Shown here one piece after another: positions 15,601-23,977 of a stretch of 64,000 nt of DNA (position 1 is the stretch's first letter; each line of letters opens with the position of its first letter). Source of the stretch: Anthopleura xanthogrammica (taxonomy: Eukaryota; Cnidaria; Anthozoa; Actiniaria; Actiniidae). The stretch covers positions 2,163,501 to 2,227,500 of the forward strand of contig OZ025214.1 in NCBI GenBank assembly GCA_964019055.1. Direction: 5' to 3'. The notes below the pieces were generated by a model. The model had not been told where the DNA came from. It did no database searches and was given only the letters and a program-made list of their open reading frames with translations. Position numbers and translations under genes: made by a program.

Positions 15601-15959
15601 ACTTTTAACACACGATCAAGTAATTTACATTTTCATGAATGTGAAGCGATTTATTGTTTTTAATAGTCATGAGCTGCGTGCCTGACCCCCTCCCCTCTCC
15701 CCTCTCCCCTCTCCCCTCTTGTGTTTGTTACTCGAGTGGTATCCAACTGGTTGGTGTACCCCCCTGCTGCCCATGTAATATGTCTATATTCCATCCTTAA
15801 CTAACCTGATACAATCGGATCTTTGTCAGTCAATATACTTGTGTTTGTTACTAGGGTGGTATCAAAATGGGATTCAGTAGTCAAATCCTGATAAGAGTAA
15901 AAAGTAAAAATTTGATTAATATTTTAATTGTAGCTACGCCACTTCATACTTTAGTAATA

Positions 15960-16002
<43 letters not shown>

Positions 16003-19000
16003 TAATATTTAATCGCTTATACTGCGCGATATTCATAAAAATGATCAATCGCGCATAACATATACTCAATGTAATATCGACTTATATGAATATTATATAG
16101 CTTAAAATACAAAAAAAAACTTATTTAAAAAATATAATAATAATATCAATGATAATAATAACTAATAATTAATCAGAAAGTGACTAACAATAAGCCAATC
16201 TAGTACATCTTGGGTGCAATCCCTGGCATCATTAAGAGTAATAACTAAGCAGATATTTCTACCTTTAGAATAGCTTTTATTCATGCTAGACCCCATGATG
16301 GTTTTTGCATTGCAATAGTCCCTTTCACAGTTCCCTGCACCATCTTGAAAGATAGCCATGCCTTTGTTTCGAAGCGAGACGAACAGTGAGCTTGCAATGA
16401 TAGAGATATGTGAATAATAAATTATTGTCCAAGGTGTTAAAAAAAGGTCTCTATCATCGCAAGCTCACCATTCGTCTCACTTCGATGCAAAGGCATGGCT
16501 ACCTTTCAAGATGGCACAGGGGACTGTGAAAGGGACTATTGGACCATTTGAAGGCTGGGGTGAGGGCTTTTTGTCTCAATCATACAAAATTAATCTAGCT
16601 TATAAAGATATTAATGAAAACCAACCAACTAAATAATCCTTTAAAACACTTTACTATAAAAAATATTATACAAATATTTACATCAGCAATTCCAGCCAGT
16701 GGTTTCATGGGGGTAACTGAAGATGTTAAACCTGTTTCATTCATTAGAGAAATAGAACCCTGAAATTAAATAATAACTTTAATTCATAATTAATAAAAAT
16801 ATGATAATTCAAGTAAATTAGAACAGTTACATGTAAGCAATATACCTAATCGGCTAACGCGTTGCTATGTACATTTCCACCCAATTCAAAACCTCTGGGA
16901 ATAACTTTTGTTCGAAAAATTCTCCACGTCATCAAAATACAAAAGACAAAGAATCTTATTCCCAGAGGTTTTGAATTGGGTGGAAACGTACATATCAACG
17001 TGTTAGCCAATTAGGTATATTCTAATAATAAAAAAGTAATTAACTTCAACTACAAAGTTTAATCATGTCCGGTGTTATATCAGCCAAGAAAAATCAAGTT
17101 GAAAACTGAAAAATTTACAGACATTTTTAGGGGTATGGTATCAATGAGATAGGAGAGTAAACAAACCATTGAATAGGCAGGGGTTGGCATTGGTCTTGAG
17201 AGGCTTGCGGTGAGAGTAGAACGGCCATGAGCATCATTACTGAGCATTGACAGGTCCTAAAATTGTATAACAAAAAATTAGACGTATAATCAAAATTCAT
17301 AAGAACTATAAGTATTTAACTAACATCTTTTTAGTTGGGGAGGAAACAGGAATAGAAGCGGACCCAAAAAAAATCATAAATCTTAATCACTGTTTTCCCT
17401 TGTCATCAAGATTTTCAAATCAAAATAAAAGAAGTAACACTCAAGGGATTGGCTTGCTGTCTGAAATGGGAAAATGTGATAGGATCTATTTTCTAGATCA
17501 GGTCTTATGAAGAATGGTATGTGTATATTACTATACTCACCTCAGTATCATAATCAGTATCAGCAATAGATGACATTCCACTAGGAGTATCTGCAAAAAA
17601 TAATTAACAATTACTTACCAAAGGTGAAGTGAATACTGGTGACTATCTACTGAGGCATAGTTGAAGTAAATATTCACCATATTCACTTAGGCTGAGATTG
17701 ATAATTGTTTTAGTATAATTTTAGACTTAAATATCAGAGGAAAGACAAAGTTCAGGATAAAAAAAGAGATTACTATTACTGTAATTCCACTGAGTCAAAC
17801 TTTGGCAAACCTCATAATCTTTGCTCGAGCAGTGAATATCGTCTCATAATCACTGGTCGCTCAACCAATCACAGTATGCGAAACTTGATATTCAAGTCTA
17901 AATTATACTAAAAACAATATTATTCTGAATGATAATAAATAAGAACATACAGGTTGTACAATAATTAGGGAGAGCAATATAAAATACCCACATGTACTAT
18001 GTCGCAGTTGTGTCATAGGGGTTCTCTGTAGCAGAGGGGTGGGGGTACCAGCTGTCCTTAACAATGGAGTTGCAGTGACCAGGAATGGCTTTGGAGACCC
18101 AACTGCTTCATCCAATAATTGTAAAGCTGAACAAACCATTAAAGAAAACTTGTAAAAGGCTAACACGTGTAAATAACTTGTGCAGTTACCCAGCAGATTA
18201 CAGTCAATACCTCTATAATGATACTTCATATTTACAAACATTAGCATTGTGATGTTACTATGCCAACCATTTTCACAAAAGCTCTTCACAAGTTGCTTTG
18301 TTTCATCAGCAAATCGATTGCTGTTTGGCACGTGAATGACAAAGGCTTACGTCACACTAACTAGCACTATTACAGACTACTGATACACTAATTTACTGTG
18401 GATAAGGATACATTTTTGAATATTGCTTCTTCTTTTTGAAGACTTGAAACCATTCTCCTGAAAACGAAAGTAAACATTTCCAATCATAAATAAAGTAGAT
18501 AGACCAACAAAATGTGATGAAATGTATAGCAAAAAGTTTCACATAAATGGAAAAAAAATGTAAATTACCTCTGTGCTTGGATCCGGAATTTCTCTGTTTC
18601 CTTCAAATTCACTAAATAAGAATAAATCCTGATAAATAAACAACTCTAATACAACTAAACAAAGTATATGCAATGCCTTTAGGAGAGTTACAAGTCATGT
18701 ACAACAGAGCCCTTGTCAATGAATCTGTCTATTGACCACCACAAGTACAACAACCAATCTGCTCAGGTTGTCGAAACGTCAGTCACCACCAACAACAGTC
18801 TTTCTTAAGACTACACTCACGCAGACGATCACATTACTCACTCCACAAGTACAACAGTGGCACAGCTCAACAGGGTCATTTTGAAAGCAATGAGAGGGGC
18901 TCCTCTGGCAGCCACTATGCAGTCCAGGTATGACCATAGAGCAAAGCTCTAACCAGTTTGAATTAGTTAGTTGGTTTGAGAGGATGGAGGAAAAACTGGA

Positions 19001-19960
19001 GAGCCAGAGAGAGAACCAACAAACCAAGTCAGCTCACATTGGGCAGCTGGGAATCGAACCCCAGACCTCAGAGCTGAAAGGCGAGCATTTTACCACCACA
19101 CCATCCTGACTCTTAGACTATATCAAAGAATGGGCAAAAGAAAAAAATAGGGGAGGGGAGGGGAAGAAAGAATGATGAGTGGAAAGAAGGTTGTACAAAA
19201 TAGGAAAAGTATAGTTTGTACAGTTTGTACGTCATTATACATATGTATTGGGAATTTTGAATCAAGTTTACATCGAGGTAAAATATTATCCATTGATAAA
19301 TTACCTTATGTTTCTCATCTCTCGTCTTGTATCCACAACCCTATTCATCTTGTCTGGGTCAAACTCTCTGGCTCCTTCTGAATACTTCAATACAAAAAAA
19401 AATACAATTCAACTTGATTAATGAGCTTTAAAAAAAATTATCCCTGTTAGCAACAAATAAATGTTGCTTCTGTAAGTTTGCTCTGAAGTTTGGGATGATT
19501 CAAAGATTTTAAAAACCTCAGGAATAAAATGTAAGCTTAAACTCTAGCTTAATTTTACCTAATGTTCTTGCTTATCAAGCGAGAAATTCTGTATGACACA
19601 TTTAAAATACAGTACATCGTCAGTAAAATGTGAATTAGTTTTCTCTTAACTTCTCCTACAATACCAATTTTTGTGCTCTGCATTCACAAGTGCTTTCTTT
19701 TTATAGCTTCGAGCCATGCACGTGGAACTTGACAAATTTTAAACCGAATTCAAATGTCCTTCACATACCTGCCAAATATAATTGAGTGTTGAATCTCTGG
19801 GGTAAAATTCCGAGCTTTGGCGTGAATTATCTAATGAACGCATTGTTCTCCTACTTGTTCCTTCTCCAACATCCATTTTTTCGCCTTTTCCTTCGTCAGA
19901 AACACTGTACAAACTGCTTCTCTGACCTTCGGCAGACATTGCCGCCATTTTGCGTTTCAC
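1177..19960 (-). CDS. NUP107: Nucleoporin NUP107, 40 coding exons
   Basis: Scaffold subunit of the Y-shaped (NUP107-160) nuclear pore complex, a helical ACE1-type nucleoporin. Exons, 5' to 3' (high to low): 19960-19769, 19384-19305, 18611-18569, 18457-18412, 18126-17992, 17590-17541, 17256-17167, 16759-16682, 15887-15806, 15420-15329, 15172-15108, 14545-14468, 14146-14092, 13011-12917, 12566-12494, 11864-11814, 11336-11274, 11127-11037, 10741-10662, 10545-10486, 10221-10144, 9801-9734, 9410-9362, 9129-9060, 7892-7777, 7642-7604, 7133-7037, 6949-6896, 6620-6568, 6487-6434, 6054-5952, 5859-5771, 4930-4859, 4073-4020, 3937-3863, 3404-3360, 3149-3081, 2613-2497, 1850-1800, 1281-1177. All use GT/AG sites and join in frame to 1018 codons; human NUP107 is 925. 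Recognisable blocks are [78 protein letters not shown] and the C-terminal [11 protein letters not shown]. The N-terminal approximately 280 residues are poorly conserved and Ser/Thr-rich. The start at 19948, in AAAATGGCGGC, is likelier than the one at 19960. Least certain are exons 4 to 5 and the GTTTGT donor of exon 7. Confidence 0.96.
1449..1648 (-). mobile_element. tRNA-derived SINE copy 1
   Basis: Read on the minus strand, a tRNA-like head with a B-box match (GGGTTCGAGTC, about 1571-1581) and an A-box-like TAGCAGTGAGAG is followed by a body containing TTTTCCTCCCTCCGC. The same body occurs at 10310, 12733, 18955 and 59238. It lies in a NUP107 intron. Confidence 0.7.
2693..2890. mobile_element. 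MITE-like element, GACGTCGCATGC family, copy 1
   Basis: GC-rich hairpin-prone sequence with repeated GACGTCGCATGCAACGTCGC motifs in a NUP107 intron. A related shorter copy is at 9208-9335. No coding potential. Confidence 0.55.
3547..3602. repeat. (GATT)n microsatellite
   Basis: About 14 tandem copies of the tetranucleotide GATT/TGAT in a NUP107 intron. Confidence 0.95.
3700..3818. mobile_element. MITE-like element, CGGCACGG family, copy 1
   Basis: Palindromic sequence rich in CACGGCACGG and its complement CCGTGCCGT. Related copies lie at 27400-27548 and 47680-47842, all including a stretch like TGAAAACATTC between the arms. Confidence 0.65.
4646..4775. mobile_element. Palindromic MITE in a NUP107 intron
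   Basis: Inverted arms of about 40 bp: TTAGGCCGAAAACAAACGTT near 4647 pairs with sequence ending at about 4773 that contains ACGTTTGACTTAAGCCT. No coding content. Confidence 0.6.
4996..5291. mobile_element. MITE with GGGGATGCTC termini
   Basis: Imperfect terminal inverted repeats share TACGGGGATGCTC (about 5030-5045) and GAGCATCCCCGTA (about 5244-5257). The interior is a degenerate series of GGTA(T)AAAAGGGGTA units, and the right end runs into a poly-C tract at 5272-5291. Short open frames across it are by-products of the repeat. Confidence 0.7.
5309..5411. repeat. Palindrome (MITE-like)
   Basis: CACTGGTC...GCTGCAAGGT is mirrored by ACCTTGCAGC...TGACCAGTG, giving about 45-bp imperfect arms around a short loop. 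It lies in a NUP107 intron. Confidence 0.6.
7979..8972 (-). mobile_element. Element containing 11 copies of a 77-bp tandem repeat
   Basis: Between exons 24 and 25 of NUP107, units starting at 8081, 8158, 8235, 8312 and so on to 8851 repeat with an exact 77-bp period. Variation is at a few sites, for example AAAATCATGG against ACATCGTGG, and CTCATAGTAAGTG against CTCATAAGCGG at the edges. The array ends resemble the ends of a short single element at 22240-22398, which suggests an expanded internal repeat of a transposon-like unit. Confidence 0.85.
9208..9335. mobile_element. MITE-like element, GACGTCGCATGC family, copy 2
   Basis: Shares the ACGCGACGTCGCAAAAAGTAGAAAC and CAACGTCGCACG type motifs of the 2693-2890 copy, but diverged and partly inverted. 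It lies in a NUP107 intron. Confidence 0.5.
10310..10462 (+). mobile_element. SINE copy 2 (body only)
   Basis: Matches the 3' body of the copy at 59238: GAGGGTTTTTCTC, a CTTCCCTCC block, AATTGAAATTGG, then GTGAGTTAGCC and a GAGGTTGT segment. The tRNA-like head is absent, as in a 5'-truncated insertion. Confidence 0.6.
10810..10994 (-). mobile_element. hAT-like MITE (GGATCCA termini), copy 1
   Basis: Shares GGATCCATGATTTTGTT, GGGGTGCA, CAAAGTCAGCCCAGGGG and ATCTTCAAAATA blocks with the element at 52708-52880 in the opposite orientation. The GGATCC-containing termini resemble CAGGGGCGGATCC ends of hAT-type non-autonomous elements. No transposase is present. Confidence 0.65.
11368..11508. mobile_element. 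Palindromic MITE, CTCAATTTGG family, copy 1
   Basis: Arms are GGAATGCAGCTCAATTTGG and CCAAATTGAGCTGCTTTGAC around an AGGAGATTGAAATTC core. Other copies are at 23693-23825 and 35518-35652. Confidence 0.75.
11563..11760. mobile_element. Palindromic MITE with ACCCCCAAA/TTTGGGGGT ends
   Basis: Ends TAAACTATACGACCCCCAAA and TTTTGGGGGTAGTATAGTTT are inverted repeats. The interior consists of degenerate CCTACCGACAAC-type repeats. It lies in a NUP107 intron. Confidence 0.75.
11940..12066. mobile_element. Palindromic MITE, GGGACTGGTCAG arms
   Basis: Nearly perfect approximately 45-bp arms: GGGACTGGTCAGAAATTAGC at the left and its complement at the right end, with G-run and C-run segments inside. It would fold into a long hairpin. 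Confidence 0.8.
12225..12381. repeat. (GGA)n then (GATGATGGTAAT)n microsatellite
   Basis: About 15 GGA units, a TTGGAT junction, then about eight copies of a 12-bp unit. It lies in a NUP107 intron. The low-complexity reading frames on both strands are repeat artefacts. Confidence 0.95.
12733..12880 (-). mobile_element. SINE copy 3
   Basis: GGAGGGAGGAAAACTGGAGAA is the body block of the copy at 1449, followed on the plus strand by GGACTTGAACCAACGAC, a decayed B box read in reverse. Diverged copy. Confidence 0.55.
13088..13222. mobile_element. MITE, GTGCAACATTGCGCGC family, copy 1
   Basis: Imperfect palindrome built from AATGTTGC/GCAACATT motifs with a central GCTGAAGTAGAAAAC. Related copies are at 24657-24838 and 63537-63695. 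Confidence 0.65.
13548..13660. repeat. Palindrome in a NUP107 intron
   Basis: CTTGGACGATCACGAAACAA is mirrored at about 13640-13660 by sequence containing TTGTTTCATGATCATCC, with TTCAAGTTGAG/CTCGACTTGGAA inside. Reading frames over it (13522-13981) look non-coding. Confidence 0.6.
14757..15053. repeat. 9-bp minisatellite (ATAGTCCTA)n
   Basis: About 33 copies of a 9-bp unit, mainly AATAGTCCT with GATAGTCCT and AATAGTCCA variants. It lies in the NUP107 intron just 3' of exon 11. It creates Asn-Ser-Pro-type frames that should not be taken as protein. Confidence 0.95.
15683..15719. repeat. (CTCCC)n-type short tandem repeat
   Basis: Pyrimidine-rich CCCCTCT repeats, about five copies, in a NUP107 intron. 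Immediately followed by a partial copy of exon 9. Confidence 0.8.
15951..16001. repeat. (TAA)n microsatellite
   Basis: About 15 ATA/TAA units in a NUP107 intron. Confidence 0.9.
16312..16545. mobile_element. Palindromic MITE, ATAGTCCCTTTCAC family, copy 1
   Basis: Inverted arms of about 95 bp: ATAGTCCCTTTCACAGT at the left and ACTGTGAAAGGGACTAT at the right, with CACCATCTTGAAAG/CTTTCAAGATGG and GCCATGCCTTTG/CAAAGGCATGGC further in. A second copy is at 45789-45948. Confidence 0.85.
16849..17020. mobile_element. Palindromic MITE, ACCTAATCGGCTAAC arms
   Basis: Arms of about 65 bp: TATACCTAATCGGCTAACGC at the left is mirrored by GTTAGCCAATTAGGTATA at the right, and ACCCAATTCAAAACCTCTGG by its complement. 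It lies in a NUP107 intron. Confidence 0.85.
17709..17916. mobile_element. MITE with GTTTTAGTATAATTT termini
   Basis: GTTTTAGTATAATTTTAGAC and GTCTAAATTATACTAAAAAC form approximately 30-bp terminal inverted repeats around an unrelated interior, between NUP107 exons 5 and 6. Confidence 0.75.
18245..18370 (+). repeat. Dispersed repeat, copy 1
   Basis: About 120 bp shared with 20968-21088: GCATTGTGATGTTA, GCCAACCATTTTCACA, then GTTTGGCACGTGAATGACAA and GGCTTACGTCACA. Partly palindromic. It lies inside NUP107. Confidence 0.75.
18955..19113 (-). mobile_element. tRNA-derived SINE copy 4
   Basis: The best-preserved head. On the minus strand it reads GGATGGTGTGGTGGTAAAAT (tRNA 5'/A-box region) and GGGGTTCGATTCCCAG (B box), followed by a body ending in CCAGTTTTTCCTCC. 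It lies in a NUP107 intron. It is a pseudo-tRNA, not a tRNA gene. Confidence 0.75.
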
Positions 19961-20153
19961 CTTCGTACTGAGTCTTCCACCTCACCTCCTAATAAACTAA
20001 CCGCGTAAGGCCTGAGTACAACTCGCTTCAGTTTCCCTCCATTAAAAAAAAATTCTATTGTAAGGAACGCCTTGCGTTTATCGTGCTTCGTCTTCATTTT
20101 GTGTGCTTTGCTCTTACTTCAAAGGTTATTTTCAGTATTTTTAACCCGTTATT
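19961..20153. promoter_or_regulatory. Bidirectional promoter NUP107/NOP16
   Basis: Only 193 bp separate the two divergent start codons, so both core promoters must lie here or in the first exons. The NUP107 start is embedded in AAAATGGCGGC, which matches the YY1-type AANATGGCGNC motif common at metazoan housekeeping starts. No TATA box is apparent. Confidence 0.7.
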
Positions 20154-22108
20154 ATGACAGGAGTTCGAGCACGAAGGTCCAGGAGAAACAAGAAAATCAA
20201 CACAACAAGACCTGCGCAAAAAAGACGGAAGAAGGAAAAGAAAACGTTGAAAATAACCAAGTAAGTAACGTCCTTGAGGTCAGACACGTGTTGTCATTAA
20301 AAGCTTGTTGTCGTAAAGCTTTAATTTTACCACTGTTAGCGCTGATCAAGACAACAGTCGCGACAGGGAAATCGGGAAATACACTGCCGTCAATTAGAGA
20401 ATTTAGAGGTACCCCACGATTTGTTTGATTGACGGCAGTTTGTTGCCTGATGTCCCTGTCGTAGTATTGTCTCGATCAGAATGTAGCAATGAAAACAGTG
20501 GTAATTCATTACTGACAAACTTTGTTTATGGTTTCGAAATTTTCCAGCAAAACTATACAAAAGCACTGGGATGAGTCTAAGACACCCAAGCAAAACTTCA
20601 AGGATCTTGGTTTAGCAAGTGATGTTAATAAGTCATTACCAGTGGTTAAGAAAAAGGTAGGGAGAATACTGCAAATAACTAGCTTAAATCCAGCAATTCT
20701 TGGTGTGCATAAAGGCCAATTTACACAGTCAACTTTTGCTTACAACTGCCACATGCGCCACACTTAATTACAACATGAATTGCCTCGTGTAAATCAACCC
20801 TACAACTTTCTTCTTGTCACACACAACAGTTGTGGGGTTGATTTACATGAAGCAATTCATGTTGTAAGCAGATTGCATGCAAACAATGTGATATACAACC
20901 ATATCTTTTATCCTTTTTATAGCAATACTCCATGTTTACTATAAAATTTATATATTGCTATTTAATAGCATTGTGATGTTAATAATTTGCCAACCATTTT
21001 CACAAGTTGCCTTGTTTTACTAGCCAATCCATCTGTGGTTGGCACATGAATGACAAAGGCTTACATCACATGAATTATCACTATTTCTCATGAAAAACAT
21101 AAGCTTTAAAGGATTTTGTTAAGTGAATTTATGAAACAGTACTAAAAAGTATACTTTTATTTAATAGAAAATATTTGAAAATAAAGAAGTTGAAAAAATG
21201 GACACTGAAAATCCTACACCAGTCGTACAAGGTAATTCTGTGTAAGCCCTTAATAGAAAATTTTAAAAGAAATACTGTACAACCTTCCATGCATACTGGT
21301 ATGCCTTTGTTGATATCAGGCTTGGTGATGATAACAATGAATGAGTGGAAGAGTACGGTCTCATAAACTTTAATTGTTTTACAATAGAATTGGAAATACA
21401 GGCATCAAAAGAAGATAAAACAGAAAGACGTATTGCACCAGGAGAAGCAAGATTTGTATGGAATCTAATCCAGAAGCATGGAAACAATTATAAGGTAACT
21501 AATTTCTTGTCTTACTTACACATAAATGGCATCACTTGATAAGCCTTTTCTGAGTTAAATAAACAGGATGCATTCTGGTCTACCTTAATTTTATACAAAT
21601 ATTTTGATGAACAATTTATGATTGTACCAAAGTAGACCACAGTGCACCATGTTTGCTATTCCAGAAAAGGTGTATTGAATGGACCTTCAGTTGTGAGATG
21701 ATTGAAGTCCCTGAGTTGTCTACACTATTGCTGTGAGCCACCAGGTGAGCAGTTACACTAATCCTGATGAACTCCCTGTGTACATGTGGCACTGTATAGC
21801 CAATATTGCGGACAAATGACCAAAAGGGTGGGCAGACGGGCAATGATTTCTGTACATGCAGTGCATGAAAACAGTAGCAGTATTCCATAATTTATTGTTT
21901 GTCTGTTCAGGCAAGCAGCTAGTTATAGTTAATATCTTCAAAATAACATTTTCAAATGAACATATTAAATTGTTATTTTGCTTCTTAGGCAATGGCAAGG
22001 GACAAGTCAAATGTTTATCAACACACACCAAACCAACTGAAAAGAAAGTGTGAAGGATTTTTGCGATCAAGTCAAGACTTTAGCAAACAACTTGAAGATA
22101 CTAGCTGA
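20154..22108 (+). CDS. NOP16: Nucleolar protein 16 (60S ribosome assembly)
   Basis: NOP16 is a small basic nucleolar factor in pre-60S ribosome biogenesis. Five exons join in frame: 20154-20260, 20548-20656, 21168-21231, 21388-21494 and 21989-22108, giving 168 residues; human NOP16 has 178. Exon 1 is an Arg/Lys-rich nucleolar-type tail (MTGVRARRSRRNKK). Exon 2 carries HWDESKTPKQNFKDLGLASD, corresponding to the WD..K.VRQN..EMGL block of the family. Exon 4 has APGEARFVWNLIQKHGNNYK and exon 5 AMARDKSNVYQHTPNQLKRK, the two best conserved blocks. All introns have GT/AG ends. It is divergently paired with NUP107. Confidence 0.95.
20344..20480. mobile_element. Palindromic MITE in NOP16 intron 1
   Basis: CTGATCAAGACAACAGTCGC is mirrored by sequence containing GTATTGTCTCGATCAG, with CTGCCGTCAAT/ATTGACGGCAG nearer the centre. 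About 137 bp. Confidence 0.75.
20766..20864. repeat. Palindrome in NOP16 intron 2
   Basis: Arms of about 40 bp: ATTACAACATGAATTGCC and CAATTCATGTTGTAA, with GTAAATCAACCC/GGGTTGATTTAC inside. Confidence 0.75.
20968..21088 (+). repeat. Dispersed repeat, copy 2
   Basis: Same unit as 18245-18370: GCATTGTGATGTTA, GCCAACCATTTTCACAAG, GTTGGCACATGAATGACAAA, GGCTTACATCACA. It lies in NOP16 intron 2. Confidence 0.75.
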
Positions 22109-22239
22109 AATGATGTATGTCAGTATCTGCAATATGATAATATCTGTAGAATTCATAGCTGTTGTTCCCTTTTTTATATTTATTCATAATATGTATCTTC
22201 TGGGATCAGACTTCAGTGTAACTAACAGCATTACAGTAG

Positions 22240-22398
22240 ATGCTCTCCTTGCAACCACGCTCATAAGTGACCAGCTCTAGTTACAACCACAATTCAGAAA
22301 GCTGTTAATTGTATTGCCACTTTCTCGTTAGTGACCAGCTCTAATTACAACCTCTTTTACAATTTCTAAGGTGGTCACTTACAAAAGTTACCACTGTA
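22240..22398 (+). mobile_element. Short relative of the 77-bp-repeat element
   Basis: GCTCTCCTTGCAACCACGCT, two AGTGACCAGCTCTA..TTACAACC segments and a right end AAGGTGGTCACTTACAAAAG match the reverse complement of the edges and units of the element at 7979-8972. It holds about two units rather than eleven. Confidence 0.65.
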
Positions 22399-22830
22399 TT
22401 AGCTCTGTGTAGAATGCACAATAATGAGAATGTAAGTTGCAGGGGCTTTGTCTTGATGAAAATTCTTCAATCACATGAGATTTCAAAACATTTATTTCAC
22501 ACTTTGTTGTTCAATTTATCAGTAAATATTCATGGTACAAAAATATTCCTATGCTGTGTAATTTTTTGCCATATTTTCACTCATATGCTACTACACTATG
22601 GAACCTGTCATTGATCAGGGGGGACAAAGGGTAGGAGTGTTTAATTAAGGGGATGGAGTGTTCAAAATATTGTCACCAATGAAATTGTCTGATTTATTCA
22701 CTCGATTTGGTAAAATAAAACATAATCAATGACAAGTTCCCAGGTAAAAATATTCTTATCCTTTGATCATTTCCTACTTGGAGAAAATGATTTGAACATT
22801 TTACCCTTGTACCAAATTACTGAGCAAAGT

Positions 22831-22957
22831 TAGGCCTGGTATAGACGTCGAATTTCATGTCCAATGAAATCTAATGCAAATGAATTCAAACAATAGGTTT
22901 TGCTTATTTGCTTTAGATTTGGCACATTACAAATTCGATGTATAAACCGGGCCTTAA
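22831..22957. mobile_element. Palindromic MITE, AGGCCCGGTTTATAC arms
   Basis: AGGCCTGGTATAGACGTCGA and TCGATGTATAAACCGGGCCT are imperfect terminal inverted repeats; internal AAATCTAA-type arms follow. About 127 bp. Confidence 0.7.
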
Positions 22958-23270
22958 GGTCAGTAAAGTTCACAAAACAATGTTACTGTATTGTTGTAAT
23001 GAAATGTAATTGATTCTTAAATAAAGAAAGTTTGATAATTTGGAATAAGCAATTTGTTAAATTTGTGACTAAAACATGATAAAATTAAAATTAAATTCAG
23101 AAGCAAATATTTTTCATACAATTCCCATTTTTTTCCTCTTAAAATTTAATAATTCACACATTTTGACATCTACAAAGGATGTCACAGGTTTTAACTTGAA
23201 CATCGTTATTAAAATATAAAAATATTAAAAATAGAAGTATCACTGTAATTAATATTTGTTACAGAAGCCG

Positions 23271-23401
23271 GTTGTACGAAGCCTGAATAGTGCTATACAC
23301 CGGATAATCCTTATCCAGCGGATGAAACACATACCAATTATATACACTAGATAACCTTATCCAGTGGATAACTTTATCCAGGCTTCATTCAACCGGCTTC
23401 A
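23271..23401. mobile_element. Palindromic MITE, GAAGCCGGTTG arms
   Basis: GAAGCCGGTTGTACGAAGCC at the left and GGCTTCATTCAACCGGCTTC at the right, with CCGGATAATCCTTATCC/GGATAACTTTATCC interior. Confidence 0.8.
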
Positions 23402-23692
23402 GTGTTATAGGAAAATATTGTCTTTCCATTCTTCCACGATTTTCGGTCACTTCTTTCCATGCTAATTCTAGAACTCCTTGAAGTATACTTCTCTAGAGTA
23501 TTTTAAGACTTTGATAATGAGTTGCTCTGCAGGGGTTCTCCTATTTGAATCTCATTTCTCATACCTTTCCTTCATATTATAGTTATTCTTTGCCAAAACC
23601 AAAATTATTTTGAAGCAATAATCGACTTGAAAAGTGAAACTTTTGGAAAATGATGGCATGTGCAAAGTGACATAATTTTCCTACAGTAGGTC

Positions 23693-23825
23693 TATAGACC
23701 CCTTGCGTCGGAATGCAGCTCAATTTGGAGGGCAAAACAATAGGTTCCATTTCTCAGGAGATTGAAATTCTTTTGTTTTGTCCTCCAAATTGAACTGCTT
23801 TGACGTCACGTGAAAGGGGTCTATA
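23693..23825. mobile_element. Palindromic MITE, CTCAATTTGG family, copy 2
   Basis: The most complete copy: it begins TAGACCCCTTGCGTCGGAA and ends GTGAAAGGGGTCTATA, with CAGCTCAATTTGGAGG/CCTCCAAATTGAACTG inside. TATA-rich flanks suggest a TA target duplication. Confidence 0.8.
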
Positions 23826-23977
23826 AGTGTGGAATCAGACAAGCTACAACTACCTGTATCTACCCTTGCTTGTTTAGCAAGTTGACAGACAATCTTTCTT
23901 TTCAGTAAGCCATAGTAACTATTTTGCACAATAAATAATTCAAATCCTATGTGTTGCCGCACCACAGAGCATGTCAA

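Larger units (their letters stand above)
22109..23977. other. Spacer between NOP16 and SPMAP2
   Basis: Contains the NOP16 3' UTR and several non-autonomous elements listed separately (22240, 22831, 23271, 23693). I saw no additional gene; the reading frames here are short and overlap repeats. Confidence 0.6.

Noticed and set aside
17903..18331. 142-residue minus-strand protein
   Set aside because: Only its middle (17992-18126) is real, as NUP107 exon 5; the rest is intron read through.
18955..19113. Functional tRNA gene
   Set aside because: A and B boxes are present but the cloverleaf is incomplete and a SINE body follows; the same applies to 1449 and 59238.
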